Assembly (NCBI RefSeq): GCF_901000735.1
Contig: NC_081548.1
Span: 7,529,811 to 7,593,810, forward strand
Length of the DNA: 64,000 bases
Source of the DNA: Corylus avellana
Lineage: Eukaryota > Streptophyta > Magnoliopsida > Fagales > Betulaceae
Direction: 5' to 3'
Shown: one piece after another, positions 48,191-58,105 of the stretch
How positions within the stretch are numbered: the first letter of the stretch is position 1
Layout of the letters: each line of letters starts with the position of its first letter
Made by a program: the position numbers and the translations under genes
The notes under the pieces: model-generated
Seen by the model: only the letters and a program-made list of their open reading frames with translations
Told to the model about the DNA's origin: nothing
Database searches by the model: none

Positions 48191-49438
48191 TCACAAATCT
48201 TCTATCCCTAGGTAGGGATAATAGTCTTGTGAGTCTTCAAAATATGGGGGAACTTGGATGGGCTTTTCAGATGATGGTTTAGACTTTTCTTCATCTTCAT
48301 CATCGGAGTCATCCAGGGCAGCAAGGAAGGCCAAAATCTTTTCTTTCTTTTTAGAAGATTTCTTCTTTGAAGAACTTGACGAAGCAGAGGGGGAAGAAAC
48401 ATGAGATATATCCTTTTCTTCTTTCGGAGAGGAGGAAATACTAGGAGTAATCAAGAGTGGGGATTTGTTTAGTGGCAAAGCAGGAGCCTTAGGGGCTTGA
48501 GACAATTCTTTAACAGAGATGACAATGGAATCAACTAGTGAGCATTTATCCCACCATTTGACATACCAATGTCACTGAATCTTGTCTTCTGAAAGGTGAT
48601 ATTGCCATTTCAGAATCCATGGAATTTTGTACTTTTTAACAAAGTGAAGCATAGTGGGAAACTTAGAACCATAAGAATCAACTTTATAGTTGTTCTTGAA
48701 AATTTGGAAAGCTTCAACTAATTGGAGAGGAAGAATATCAGGGAGAATGCCAAATTGATTCCACCATCTGGAGAACTAGAGAGGAAGGATTCCGCAAAAG
48801 TTTTTGTTGAAATTAATAAACCAAGAATGATCAAAATTCGAGGTTTGATAAAGCAAAAATTTTAACCAAGCATCGATATAATCATAATAAGTACAAGAAA
48901 TGCTAAATCCGTTAAGGGATTTTGAAACAGAGGGATGAATTCCCCATTCCTTTTCAGTAATAATTCTCATAAAATAAACACTATGATAAAGTATCTTTTG
49001 TGAATTATTCCTGTCAGGAATAGCTTAAAAAAAGACAGAATCAGTTTGTTTCAAAATAGTAGAATAGTATGCCAAATTTTTCTGAGGATGTTCAGGAATT
49101 CAGTGAAAATTTGGAGGGAAGTAAGAGAGGGCAGTATCTCTGGCAGATTTGGAAGAAGATCGATTTATTTCAACCAAAAATAAATTCTGAGAATAGGGGA
49201 GAGTCATGTAGGTAGACGTTTTATCATACCTAATGAAAGGATTTCTTGGTTTATCAGAGAAGGGATCATATGAGGAAGCAAGGGTACTGGAATATGAAAC
49301 CTGAGAATCAGGGTAAAAGGGAGAAAATCTGTTGGTTATGGCAATAGAAGAAATAGGCAAAGAATTAGCAATAGGAGACTCTGGTTTTAAGGTCAGAGCC
49401 TTGGAATCAACTTTCTTTTTATCCTTTTTGATTGCCAT
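48191..49438 (-). pseudogene. ORF2 of copy B (unknown function, about 416 codons)
   Basis: It starts at the ATG 49438-49436 just after TTTTTGCAGTGCCACC and keeps one frame to 48191. In-frame stops lie near 49102, 49025 and 48775. The C-terminal Lys/Ser and acidic segments and the ending DSQDYYPYLGIEDL match copy A. No domain is recognised. Confidence 0.7.
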
Positions 49439-49548
49439 GGTGGCACTGCAAAAATTTATAAGGAAAGTAATTAGAACCAAAATGGTCAAAATTTTAATAA
49501 AATATATGCAAAGTAATGTCAAAATTATTTTTTGCAAACCAGAAATAA

Positions 49549-51984
49549 TTATATGCACCATGTGCTGGGGATTGATATGAACAAAGAATTCTGGGAAAAC
49601 ACGACCGTCAGGGGGGTGTTTAAGCAAGATAAAACTCTAATGGGAATAGGGTCTTTATCTAATTCTAGATCTAAAGACTGCCTAAACTTAATGTCCAACC
49701 TATTAACATTAATTTCAAATTTGGAAGCAAAATGTATTTGAATATTAACACCAAATTTAATAGTTGAAACACCAATCTCGTCAACAGAGAATGGATAAAG
49801 CAAAGCAAGAAAAGGCATTCCAAGAATTACCCTTTCGTTCATATTTTTAACAAGAACAGCAGGAATATGAAAATGAATATCATTTTGACAAACATAAGCA
49901 TCATTTAACTCATAATTGATATGCAACTTGTTTCCACTTGCAGAGTCTAATTTCTGAGTGGATTCTTCAAAATATTTACTCGGAATAAATCCTTTTTAAA
50001 TACAATTCAAGTCAGAACCAGAATCAATTAAAGCAATAACATCAAAGGCACAATTAGGAGAAATGGTAATTCGGACTTTTGAATACCATCTGGGAGGAAC
50101 AATTTTATTAATCATTCAAACAATCTTAACATCATTAGAAAGAGGTTTATGGTTGGATTCAGCTTCATCATCATGCTCAAGCTTGTTATCATTTTCATTA
50201 CCAGAGTTATTTTCTGGAAAACATTGTTCAAGATTGAACAACAAAAGCTGTTGTTGTAAACCTTTGTTCTCAATTTTAACAATTTGCAAGTCATTTTGCA
50301 AGTCAACAATATCCTTCTTCATGTTACCAATCTCTTGCTGCAAATCTGAGATAGTAACTACCTTGGATTTTTGTTTTGAAAATCCTTTCAAGGTATCTTC
50401 AAGAGATATTTTAGTGCCAACAGGTTTCTTAAGTCTTTTAAGTTACTCTTCTTTTAAATCAGGATTTTCAATTTTTGAAATCAAAGTAAGAAGCAAATCT
50501 TCTTGTTCTTCTGATTTGGTCAGAACCGAACAAGTTTTTGGATTGCAGCAAGATTCAGCACAACCAATTTTAACACAATTTTCAGAAGTTTCAGAAGGAG
50601 AGTGATAATCAGAATCAGAGGAAGATAGAAAATCATTATCAGAAGAATAATCAGAAAAGTCATTGTTTTGAAAAATTCTAAAGATTTTTTGCTTATCATC
50701 GTCATTGATGTTTAAAGCATTAATTTCTTTTTTAATCTTTTTGGGAGGTTTTGGGCACTTGTTAACATAGTGTCCTGTTTCTCCACAACTAAAACATTTA
50801 TTTTTAGAAAAATATTTTTCAAATTTAGAATCTTTATTCTTTTTAGGAGGTTTAGAAAATTTAGGTTTATTAAATTTTCTTTTCTTATGAGTATTGTAAT
50901 ATGGAGGGGGGGGATTTCTTGAAACTTTTGCCAGATTTCTTCTTATGCGTTCTAGAGGTAATCCGAATTGTTCACAGAAATTTCCCATTTCATACTTAGC
51001 TTTCTTGGCGTTCTTAAGCTGTTGCTTGATCATTTTCTGATTAATACACATCTTAATACCAAGTTTCTTGACGGTAGAGAATAAATCTCCATAAGTCAAA
51101 TTTTCAAAATCAATTAGACTAGTGTCAGAGCTGATCAATTCATCTTTAACTTTGTGAGCAAATAATGAAGGCAATCCATCAATAAACTTTTCTTTCCAAT
51201 AAGGTTTTTGACTGTCAGGTCTAACCATAATACGGGAAAGAAAAACATCTTGATACCATCTATAGTCAGACATAGTAAGGCATCAAAAATTATTCAAATA
51301 GTCAGAAATACAAGAAGTAATATTAGAAGGAGTACCAACAAAATGTTTGATAATTGTATAAATCAAAGTGTTAACACCATCAGGTTCACCCATACCAATT
51401 TGTTCATTAAAAATGGGTAATCCTGCTTCATCACTTTTTACTGCTTTCCTGATCTGATCTCTTCTCAGTTCAGTGAGATAATTATCCCACCAATTTCTAA
51501 GAGTACCAGAAAAACCAGTAGCAAGTAAATCCACAATATCAGCTTGGCTTTTATTGTGATTAGTGAGATAGGCATTAGCAACCATGGACATATGATTCAT
51601 CTTATTAAGCAGTTCTTGCTCAGACAAACCATCGATATTTCATTCATACAATTTATCAGCAGAGATAGAAAACTGGGATTGAAGAAATCTTTCTTCATAT
51701 TGCAAATCATGAGGAGTGGGTTTTGAATAAAAATTCTTCGTAAGATTAAAGGGTTTGGATCCGTCAAAGATCCTTTGGAGTTTTGGCTCCAAGTCAATCT
51801 TACCAAAGTTTTCTTCAAGAATTTTAATATCAGAATCAGTAGAATCATGAGAAGAAGTTTCAGAGTCAGAGGAGAAGGTTTTTTTTATACCAAAATTCTG
51901 ACCAGAAGAGCTGGCACGAGCAGTAGTTAACTTAGAAAGTAGTTTGCTGACTTTCTCAAGGTTCATTTGAGAAGTCGTTTTCAA
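49549..51984 (-). pseudogene. Capsid, zinc knuckle and protease region of copy B
   Basis: One frame runs from 51984 to 49549 with a few in-frame stops (near 51640, 51283, 50445, 50115 and 49995). In order it holds a Ser-rich segment, a capsid-like core (LLATGFSGTLRNWWDNYL, about 51535-51485), a Lys-rich stretch, the zinc knuckle CFSCGETGHYVNKC (about 50797-50756), an acidic Ser tail, a coiled-coil-like piece, the protease motif ALIDSGSDLNCI (about 50037-50002) and the flap-like ERVILGMPFL (about 49835-49806). It ends without any reverse transcriptase motif. Confidence 0.75.
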
Positions 51985-52060
51985 ACCAGAAGATTTTTTC
52001 AGATCAGGAAGAGAAATCAGAGGTTTTTCAATTTTAGAAGGAGTGAAGGAAACTTTTGGA

Positions 52061-53696
52061 TCAGAAGAGAGATGGAATTTTCTCTTCGATACGGTCCAAT
52101 TGTTGTCCTAAAATATGAAGAGATTGAGAAACAAAATTATTTTGTTCGATAATTTTCCTATCGTTATTAATAGGATTCTTATCATCATGGGTTTTGAAAG
52201 GAGAACATTTAACAACAACTTTGTTGCAATCAACAAGAATATTTTCAAGAGGAGGATGAGAAGATTTGATAATAGATTTATCTTCTTTGACAAAATTCCT
52301 TTTGACTACATTCAAAGCATTATCGACAGGGAAATGTTTTTGAAGATAATCAAAGAATAAAATATGTTTTTGGGACTTGATCATCATCTGGGTCCATTTG
52401 ACCTTAATGATATTTCGTTCCTTTTCAGAATATTTGGCATGGTAAGCATACCGTAAATCACGATTTTCAAAAGAATTAAAATCTTTATGCAAAGCTGGCC
52501 AATCAATAATGGAAAAAGAAATCTTTAATCGGAGCAGTAAGAACATTACACTGATGATGAGGAGTAGTGGGAAGAGGAGCATTAAAATCAGAAGAAGAAG
52601 GAGAAACAGATCTACCTTCATCATCCGTTTGGGGATGATTTCTAGTAGAGTAAAAAGCAGAAGAAACTTGGGAATTGGTAGAAATTCCTTTGAGTTTCAA
52701 ATCAAGGCTAACAGTAGGATAAAGAGGAGGAGGAGCGTTAAGAGACTCATCCACATCCTTATCTCGACGTCGGAGTCCTTTTGAGGTGGTAGATACAGCA
52801 AAAGAATTCCTTCGTTCGTTAACCAACAGAGGCCTTTCAATTCTACTTGAAAGTCCTAAATTAGAAAAATTGATTTTAACAGATCCATCCATATATTGCT
52901 AGATGTAATCAAGATTAGAGGCATCATTTACTACTCGAGAAGGTTTTGTAACAACTTCCAAAAACCACTCGTTGGGGAGGTCAATCTCATCCCAGCGAAT
53001 CATTTTTGGAGTTTTGATACTAGCATTCTGAGTAGAACTTTGAATTAATAAAGTAGATTCACCTGGATTCTTGATCACAGCTTGTGGATCTAGATTTGTC
53101 TTCATCAATTTATAATAAATACGGTAGATGATAGCAAGGGGTCTGCTACCTTCTTCCATATTATAACCAAAAGTAAGCATATTCAGCGTCAAAGCTTTAA
53201 GAATATGAATATCATTCAAAGCAAGAGAAATATTGGGGAAAACATCAAAATGGACAGGACCATTAAACAGAGAAGACTGAATCATACCAAGAATACTAGT
53301 ACGAAAATCAACAAATCTTGCGTCACGCAAACATAACAAAACAGAAGCATTGATACCAAGTCGAGTCAATGGCTTGATTGCAACTTGAACAGAACCAATA
53401 TGCAAGAATTTGTAACCTTTAGCAAGAGAATCACTAACAAATATTTTGTTAAACAAGGTAATAGTTTGGTTATTACCTGATATAGCAAAAGTTTGTTCAA
53501 CAGTTTTGACAGAATATGAAATTTTAAAAGAAGATTTCAACCAAGAAGTAGTGTAAATATCCGAAGCGTTAAGCTTGGAGATATTCTATTTATCAAATTT
53601 AAAATCATTATCACTTTCAACAAAAAACTGTTCAAAATTAACCACGTCAGGTGGTAAACTGGAATTAGAGCTAACAGAAGAATTAGATCTCCACAT
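52061..53696 (-). pseudogene. 30K-superfamily movement-protein region of copy B
   Basis: The polyprotein frame begins at the ATG 53696-53694 and meets a TAG at 53588-53586. The next segment (to 52899) has the core of 30K-type movement proteins of plant pararetroviruses, with GPVHFDVFPNISLALND and GSRPLAIIYRIYYKLM as the clearest pieces. Such proteins widen plasmodesmata for cell-to-cell spread. Further breaks are a stop near 52899 and frame changes near 52520 and 52060. The linker from 52890 to 52061 is Ser/Pro-rich with a conserved-looking DWPALHKDFNSF piece. I infer family from pattern, not alignment. Confidence 0.65.
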
Positions 53697-54017
53697 TTTG
53701 ACACACAAACTAAACTCAAAATCACTCACTGGGCAAAGTCTTACAGAGTCTCATCCTAGGTACTCACTCACAAGGGAAACTTCCTAAGCATGTCCTTCCT
53801 AGACGCAAAACTATCCATACATACCCTTGGCCTACACACAGTTCCTTCTTCACGCCCTAACACGCCAACCCAGGCTTTCAACGGGACTTACAGATACCTC
53901 GCAAACTGAACTGACGGGGTGGTGGACTACCGTTCAACAACTAGGAGCTCTACACAAAGAAAGGTTAACAGGGAGTAAATAAAAAGGAGAAGAACAAGAC
54001 TATACTCAGGGGGGTCA
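53697..54017 (-). other. Probable leader of copy B
   Basis: No long frame is open. On the minus strand it runs from the gap to the ATG at 53696. I do not find a methionine-tRNA primer site in it; it may lie in the gap. Confidence 0.4.
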
Positions 54018-54037
54018 NNNNNNNNNNNNNNNNNNNN
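54018..54037. other. Assembly gap (20 N)
   Basis: Exactly 20 N between copy B and a CACTA-like terminus. Confidence 0.99.
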
Positions 54038-54117
54038 TTTGCCACGTCAAAAAATGGTGATGTGGCAAAAATCATGTACTGTTTGCCACGTCATAAAATA
54101 GTGATTTTTTTGTAATG
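54038..54117. mobile_element. CACTA-like element 4, right end only
   Basis: TTTGCCACGTCAAAAAATGG, TGTACTGTTTGCCACGTCA and the terminus GATTTTTTTGTAATG match the right-end pattern of elements 2 and 3. Everything left of it is hidden by the gap. Confidence 0.7.
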
Positions 54118-55022
54118 ACTCTTCATCTTCATTTATCATACCCACGTTATTTTTTAAAAAGCACTCTCATAAAAAAGTTGTTGGTTGTTAGTGTCAAAGA
54201 CCGATGGAAAAATAACAATGGCCTTAAGCCCACTAACCAGGGAAAGACCTGCACAAGAAATGGAGAAAGAGGGTTCAAGAGAGTTATTGGAAGTGTATTA
54301 GTGAGTTCGCCCAGACGTCCTAGTTAGTGAAAGTTGGAGAAGAAGGGAGAATCTGGGAAGATATCTTTCTATAGTGCTATGCCTCTCCTTTTGTACTATG
54401 TGGGGGAATGATTTCTCCCTCATCAAGGACGTCAATCGTACGAACTTCGCACGAATCTCGGACCGTTATTACGCTTGTTTGTCTTCTTGTGTGACCTGGA
54501 GAGGGAGGGACCGCGTGTGTGGGACCTTCGCTAGACAACCTTAGGAGGGGGAGAAGGTGACCGGTCGGAGGTGCATTGACTTGTCTAGGCTTTGGGCTAG
54601 CCATTATGGGTGGCCTTCCTTTCTGATCATCTCCCGGGCCTTGGGGGAGGTCTTAGGCCGGTTGACCTGGTCCCTCCAAGGTTTCTCTATTCCCTTGGTT
54701 GGACTGAGTGGTTGGACTAGGGAAATTTCCTTCGTTAAGCATTCTGACTGGGATGGGTGTGGGCAGCCATGGGCCTTGGGCTTGCCTAGGCTCTGGGCCG
54801 GCCACTATGGGTGGCCTTTCCTTCGGATCATCTCTCGGGCCTTAGGGGAGGTCTTGGACCAGTTGACCTGGTCCCTCCATTGGTGAAGTTTTAGTTTTAT
54901 CTTGCTTAAGCTCAATTTGGTATTTAAGCTCATGCTATGTTTCTTGGTCTTTCAAGGTTCTTCCTAGATAGATTGTTTGTATAATACTCTATTGACTAGT
55001 TTTATGTAAAAAGTATAAGTGA
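54118..55022. other. Intergenic with a 100-bp direct repeat; no gene recognised
   Basis: 54579-54678 and 54781-54879 are direct repeats ('cttg.ctaggct.tgggc', 'gttgacctggtccctcca'), 202 bases apart and more GC-rich than the surroundings. They read like a duplicated transposon segment. No coding sequence is supported. Confidence 0.5.
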
Positions 55023-55031
55023 GTTATAAAA

Positions 55032-55736
55032 GGATCCGGATCCCTTGGAATTCCCAGGGGATTCCAGATTCTGGAATTACAGAATCTTGACCATCCATTT
55101 TAATCTAAAGGTCAAAATCCTATCACGTGTCCCACTCAAATAAAATAATTAAATAATATTTAAACTTTAAAAGGAAATTATAAAAGAAAATAATAAATTA
55201 ATAAAATTAAAATAATAAATTAATTGGGGTTTGCCGGCCACCCATTCTGGCCTGGGGGGTGGCAGGAGCCACCCCTGAAGGCCCCCAAGCCCTTGGGGGT
55301 GGATCGGCCACCCCCAAGGGCTAAACCCAAAATAACAAAAATTTGGATTTGGCCCTTGGGGGTGGCTCCTGCCACGCCCAAGGTCCAAACCCAAAAAAAA
55401 AAAAAAATAAAAAAAAAAAAATTGAGTTTGGCCCTTGGGGTGGCCGAACCACCTCCAAAGGCCATGGGGGTGGCCGCCAACCGGCCTTTGGGGGTGGCCG
55501 GGAGCCACCCCCATGGAAAAAATGGGGTGGCCGCCCACCCCATATGGCAAGAATGGGGTGGCCGGCCACCCCAATTAATTTATTATTTTCTTTTCTAATT
55601 TCTCTTTAAAGTTTAAATATTATTTTATTTGAGTGGGACACGTGGTATGATCTTGGCCTTTAGATTAAAATGGATGGTCAAGATCCTATAATTCAAGAAT
55701 CTAAAATCCCATGAGAATTCCAGGGGATTAGGATCC
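55032..55736. mobile_element. 705-bp MULE-type element with GC-rich palindromic core
   Basis: The left end GGATCCGGATCCCTTGGAATT and the inverse of the right end (GGATCCTAATCCCCTGGAATT) begin inverted repeats about 185 bp long that contain a well-kept stretch (CTTGACCATCCATTTTAATC). A perfect 9-bp duplication GTTATAAAA flanks it (55023-55031 and 55737-55745). The core (55225-55575) is dense in GGGGTGGCC/GGCCACCCC words in both orientations, far richer in G and C than its surroundings. Overlapping open frames across the core are a by-product of this repetition. No transposase is present. Confidence 0.88.
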
Positions 55737-55745
55737 GTTATAAAA

Positions 55746-57084
55746 CATTTTTGCAATTATTATGATTTTCTAAAGAAAATAATTTATTAATTTTATAAAA
55801 ACCTGACATGATTTAAGTTTTTTATGCCCTCAATAGCAATAGGGCACATCAGCTTAGAACACTAAGACAATTTAAGATGAAACCCATATCAAGAGAACAC
55901 CATCTACAACCTCCGTTACTCAGCCCCACCATTGATCCAAAATTATAATTTCACGATCTGAGAGAGTCTTAGGCAACAATAATTTAAAATTGTGAGCAAT
56001 TTTGTCAATTTAAGTCATTTCAATCAATCAAGCTCCCACGAAATGGGTTTTGTAGATTAATTTCGTTCAACTGCTACCGCTCTGGCTTTTATTTCATGTG
56101 TTATTTCATCTTCACACACATGGGTGGATGGAGAGTTAAAGATTTTTTTTTTCCTATTTTTCAAGGTTGTAGTTGTAGAGCACAACAAAGAAAGAGCAAA
56201 AGTAGAAATATTTTGGATAATGAAAAGCTACAAATTTTTGTGCTTTAAACCAATTTTAGGCTTGGGAGTTTTCCTGGGTGTTGTGTGGGTGGTGGAATTG
56301 TGTGGGGGTGGAGGAGCGGAGGTGGTGGGTTGTGTTCTTTTGAGATGCGCACTATTCAAGCGTCACTTTCCAAAAGGTGACGTGTGACCTTAAATGTCAC
56401 CTTGTAATGACGTTTTTACTGTGTAAAGTCTCCAAGTTTAAATCTGGTCACTATATTTAAAAGAATGGAAAGCATTTCTAATTGTAATGGTATTACAAAA
56501 AAATAAAAATGTTATTGATTCTAAAAATGGCACAAATAATTCAAGTTTTAATATGATCTATGCTTAGTTGCTTTCCTATGATTCACTTTTATAAAATAAA
56601 AAGTAAATCAAGACAGGGACAGAGATAGCAATTTAATCTAGGGGGTCCAAGCAGTACTGAATCTTTCTTTCTTAGGGGTGACTATTAATAATTGATTTTT
56701 TTTTTCTTTTCTTTTTTTTTTAACAGAGTTTTTCGTGGGTAAAAGGGGGGATTGATTGTTATCATTAAGAGTAATCAGGCTTTATTAATTAAACATTTAA
56801 AATGAATTCTGATTTTGATGGTATTTTTACTTCTTTTGTCTTTCAAGTGCATGACTTAATTAATTTGGTTAATAAATCAATTACTCTCAGCTTTGATGAA
56901 CAATTTTCTTGAATAATCGCTTGTGAGTACTCTTTATTAATGATTAAACAATTACAAGCAACAAATCTATAACCCCAAAAAACTCAAAAAATAAAAATAA
57001 ATAAATAAATAAAAGAAAAAGAAAGGAAAGAACAGACTCAAAAAATGGTTCCTCCTTTGTTCTTTATCACACTTGCAATAATTC
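55746..57084. other. Intergenic; no gene seen
   Basis: A mostly AT-rich stretch. A GT-rich part at 56270-56400 contains 'aggtgacgtgtgacc' and weakly open frames but nothing I recognise. The last 100 bases serve as 3' flank of the DUF761 gene. Confidence 0.45.
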
Positions 57085-57459
57085 CTATAGGCCGCCATTG
57101 AAACTACTCCCTCTGGATCTACAGTAACTTAGCTCCAAAGAAACCTGCCTTTCAAAACGAAGCCGGTGGCGAAAATTTGCAATGAAAATCTCCGCCCGCT
57201 TATCAATATCATCATCCGAAGCAAAACTGGTGGCTCGTTGAATACTCCGAGTCGCCGGACGATCTCCTCCGTCGGATTTATCATCCTCAATGCATCCACG
57301 CAATCCCAGACGATCATCAAAGCTTAAGCGGCGCCTATAGGAAAAACTACCAATATTCGAACCACCCAAGCACCATCTCCTTATGTTACAGCTGAGCAAA
57401 AGTTTTAATTTCCTCACTGCCTTCTTCAGGCGGCCGCCTAGCCGCCTCTCTCCACCCAT
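57085..57459 (-). CDS. DUF761 family protein, 124 aa, single exon
   Basis: The protein starts MGGERRLGGRLKKAVRKLKL, a basic helix, has a Ser/Arg-rich middle (SFSYRRRLSFDDRL) and ends with DDIDKRAEIFIANFRHRLRFERQVSLELSYCR, the signature of the plant DUF761 (PF05553, 'cotton fibre expressed') family, whose molecular function is not established. The frame is intact from ATG (57459-57457) to stop, and its codon composition is unlike the AT-rich flanks. Upstream on the minus strand, GTCTATAAAAAC at 57526-57515 is a good TATA box at a suitable distance for a short leader. Small intronless members of this family are common in eudicots. Confidence 0.88.
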   Translation of the reverse strand: MGGERRLGGRLKKAVRKLKLLLSCNIRRWCLGGSNIGSFSYRRRLSFDDRLGLRGCIEDDKSDGGDRPATRSIQRATSFASDDDIDKRAEIFIANFRHRLRFERQVSLELSYCRSRGSSFNGGL

Positions 57460-57514
57460 TTCTTGGTTTTTTCCGGCAGCTGCTGTTTTGGTTAAAAAAT
57501 GTGTGGATTTTATG

Positions 57515-57526
57515 GGTTTTTATAGA
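57515..57526 (-). promoter_or_regulatory. TATA box of the DUF761 gene
   Basis: GTCTATAAAAAC on the minus strand, about 55 bases upstream of the ATG. Confidence 0.65.
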
Positions 57527-57599
57527 CAAAGTGAGTGAATTGTTGAACGCGGTAGAGGGTTGCTTGGGGGACACGGATGTCATTTGCTGCTGAATTAGC

Positions 57600-57878
57600 A
57601 ATAATTAATTTTATAATACAACATTATATGACCGTTATGTGTCGGTAATGGCTGAGCTGTCAAATTAGTACGTTGTATTTTTAAGTCAAGAAAATAGTTT
57701 CAATATTTGTGCTAATAATTTATTTATATTTTTTTTTATTTCTTAAATTCAATAGATTAATCATGAAGTTTGTGAGGTCTATGGTTGACTTATGTAGAGT
57801 CTATATAAGTTCACAGATCTAATAATTTATTTTTAAGATGAGATGAAAAAAATATAGGAAAAATATTGATGTTGGCAA
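57600..57878. other. Upstream region of the DUF761 gene
   Basis: AT-rich; no other feature is recognised. Confidence 0.4.
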
Positions 57879-58105
57879 CACTATAAAAAAACTATCAATT
57901 TCTGACGTGGCTACCGTAAACAAATTTGTGCCACGTCACTAATTATTGACGTGTTAAATTTCAACACGTCAATATAAAATTACCATGTTAGAAATTTTTG
58001 ACGTGGCAATTTTACACGTCAATAATTACTAACGTGTTTAACTGCCACGTCAATAGTTTTTGACAATATAGTTTAACAAGTAAGTAATTGTTGACGTGTT
58101 AAATT
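57879..58105 (+). mobile_element. CACTA-like element 5, left end, cut by another element
   Basis: It begins CACTATAAAAAAACTATC followed by TGACGTGGC, GTGCCACGTCA and many GACGTG/CACGTC words, the subterminal pattern of elements 1-4. It stops where a different CACTA-like terminus begins at 58106. Confidence 0.65.

Larger units (their letters stand above)
47378..54017 (-). mobile_element. Endogenous caulimovirid-like copy B, 6.6 kb
   Basis: On the minus strand the order is: leader (54017-53697), polyprotein with movement protein, capsid with zinc knuckle and protease (53696-49549), ORF2 (49438-48191), then a 3' region with ACTGTTCA boxes and a TATA-like site (48190-47378). The two ends are not similar, so there are no LTRs. 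Movement protein, capsid zinc knuckle and aspartic protease in one polyprotein is the arrangement of Caulimoviridae. Reverse transcriptase and RNase H are absent. The 3' end meets (TA)n and the 5' end a 20-N gap. Many stops and frameshifts make it inert. Confidence 0.75.

Noticed and set aside
47378..54017. LTRs for the pararetrovirus-like copy B
   Set aside because: The sequences at the two ends show no similarity, and copy A shows no LTR either. The (TA)n flank also favours viral integration.
55167..55609. Overlapping open frames of 80-135 codons on both strands
   Set aside because: They come from the GC-rich repeated core of a MULE-type element. All frames are open because stops are rare in GGGGTGGCC repeats.
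56124..56387. 87-codon open frame upstream of the DUF761 gene
   Set aside because: Composition is low-complexity Val/Gly/Phe with no recognisable domain and no leader.
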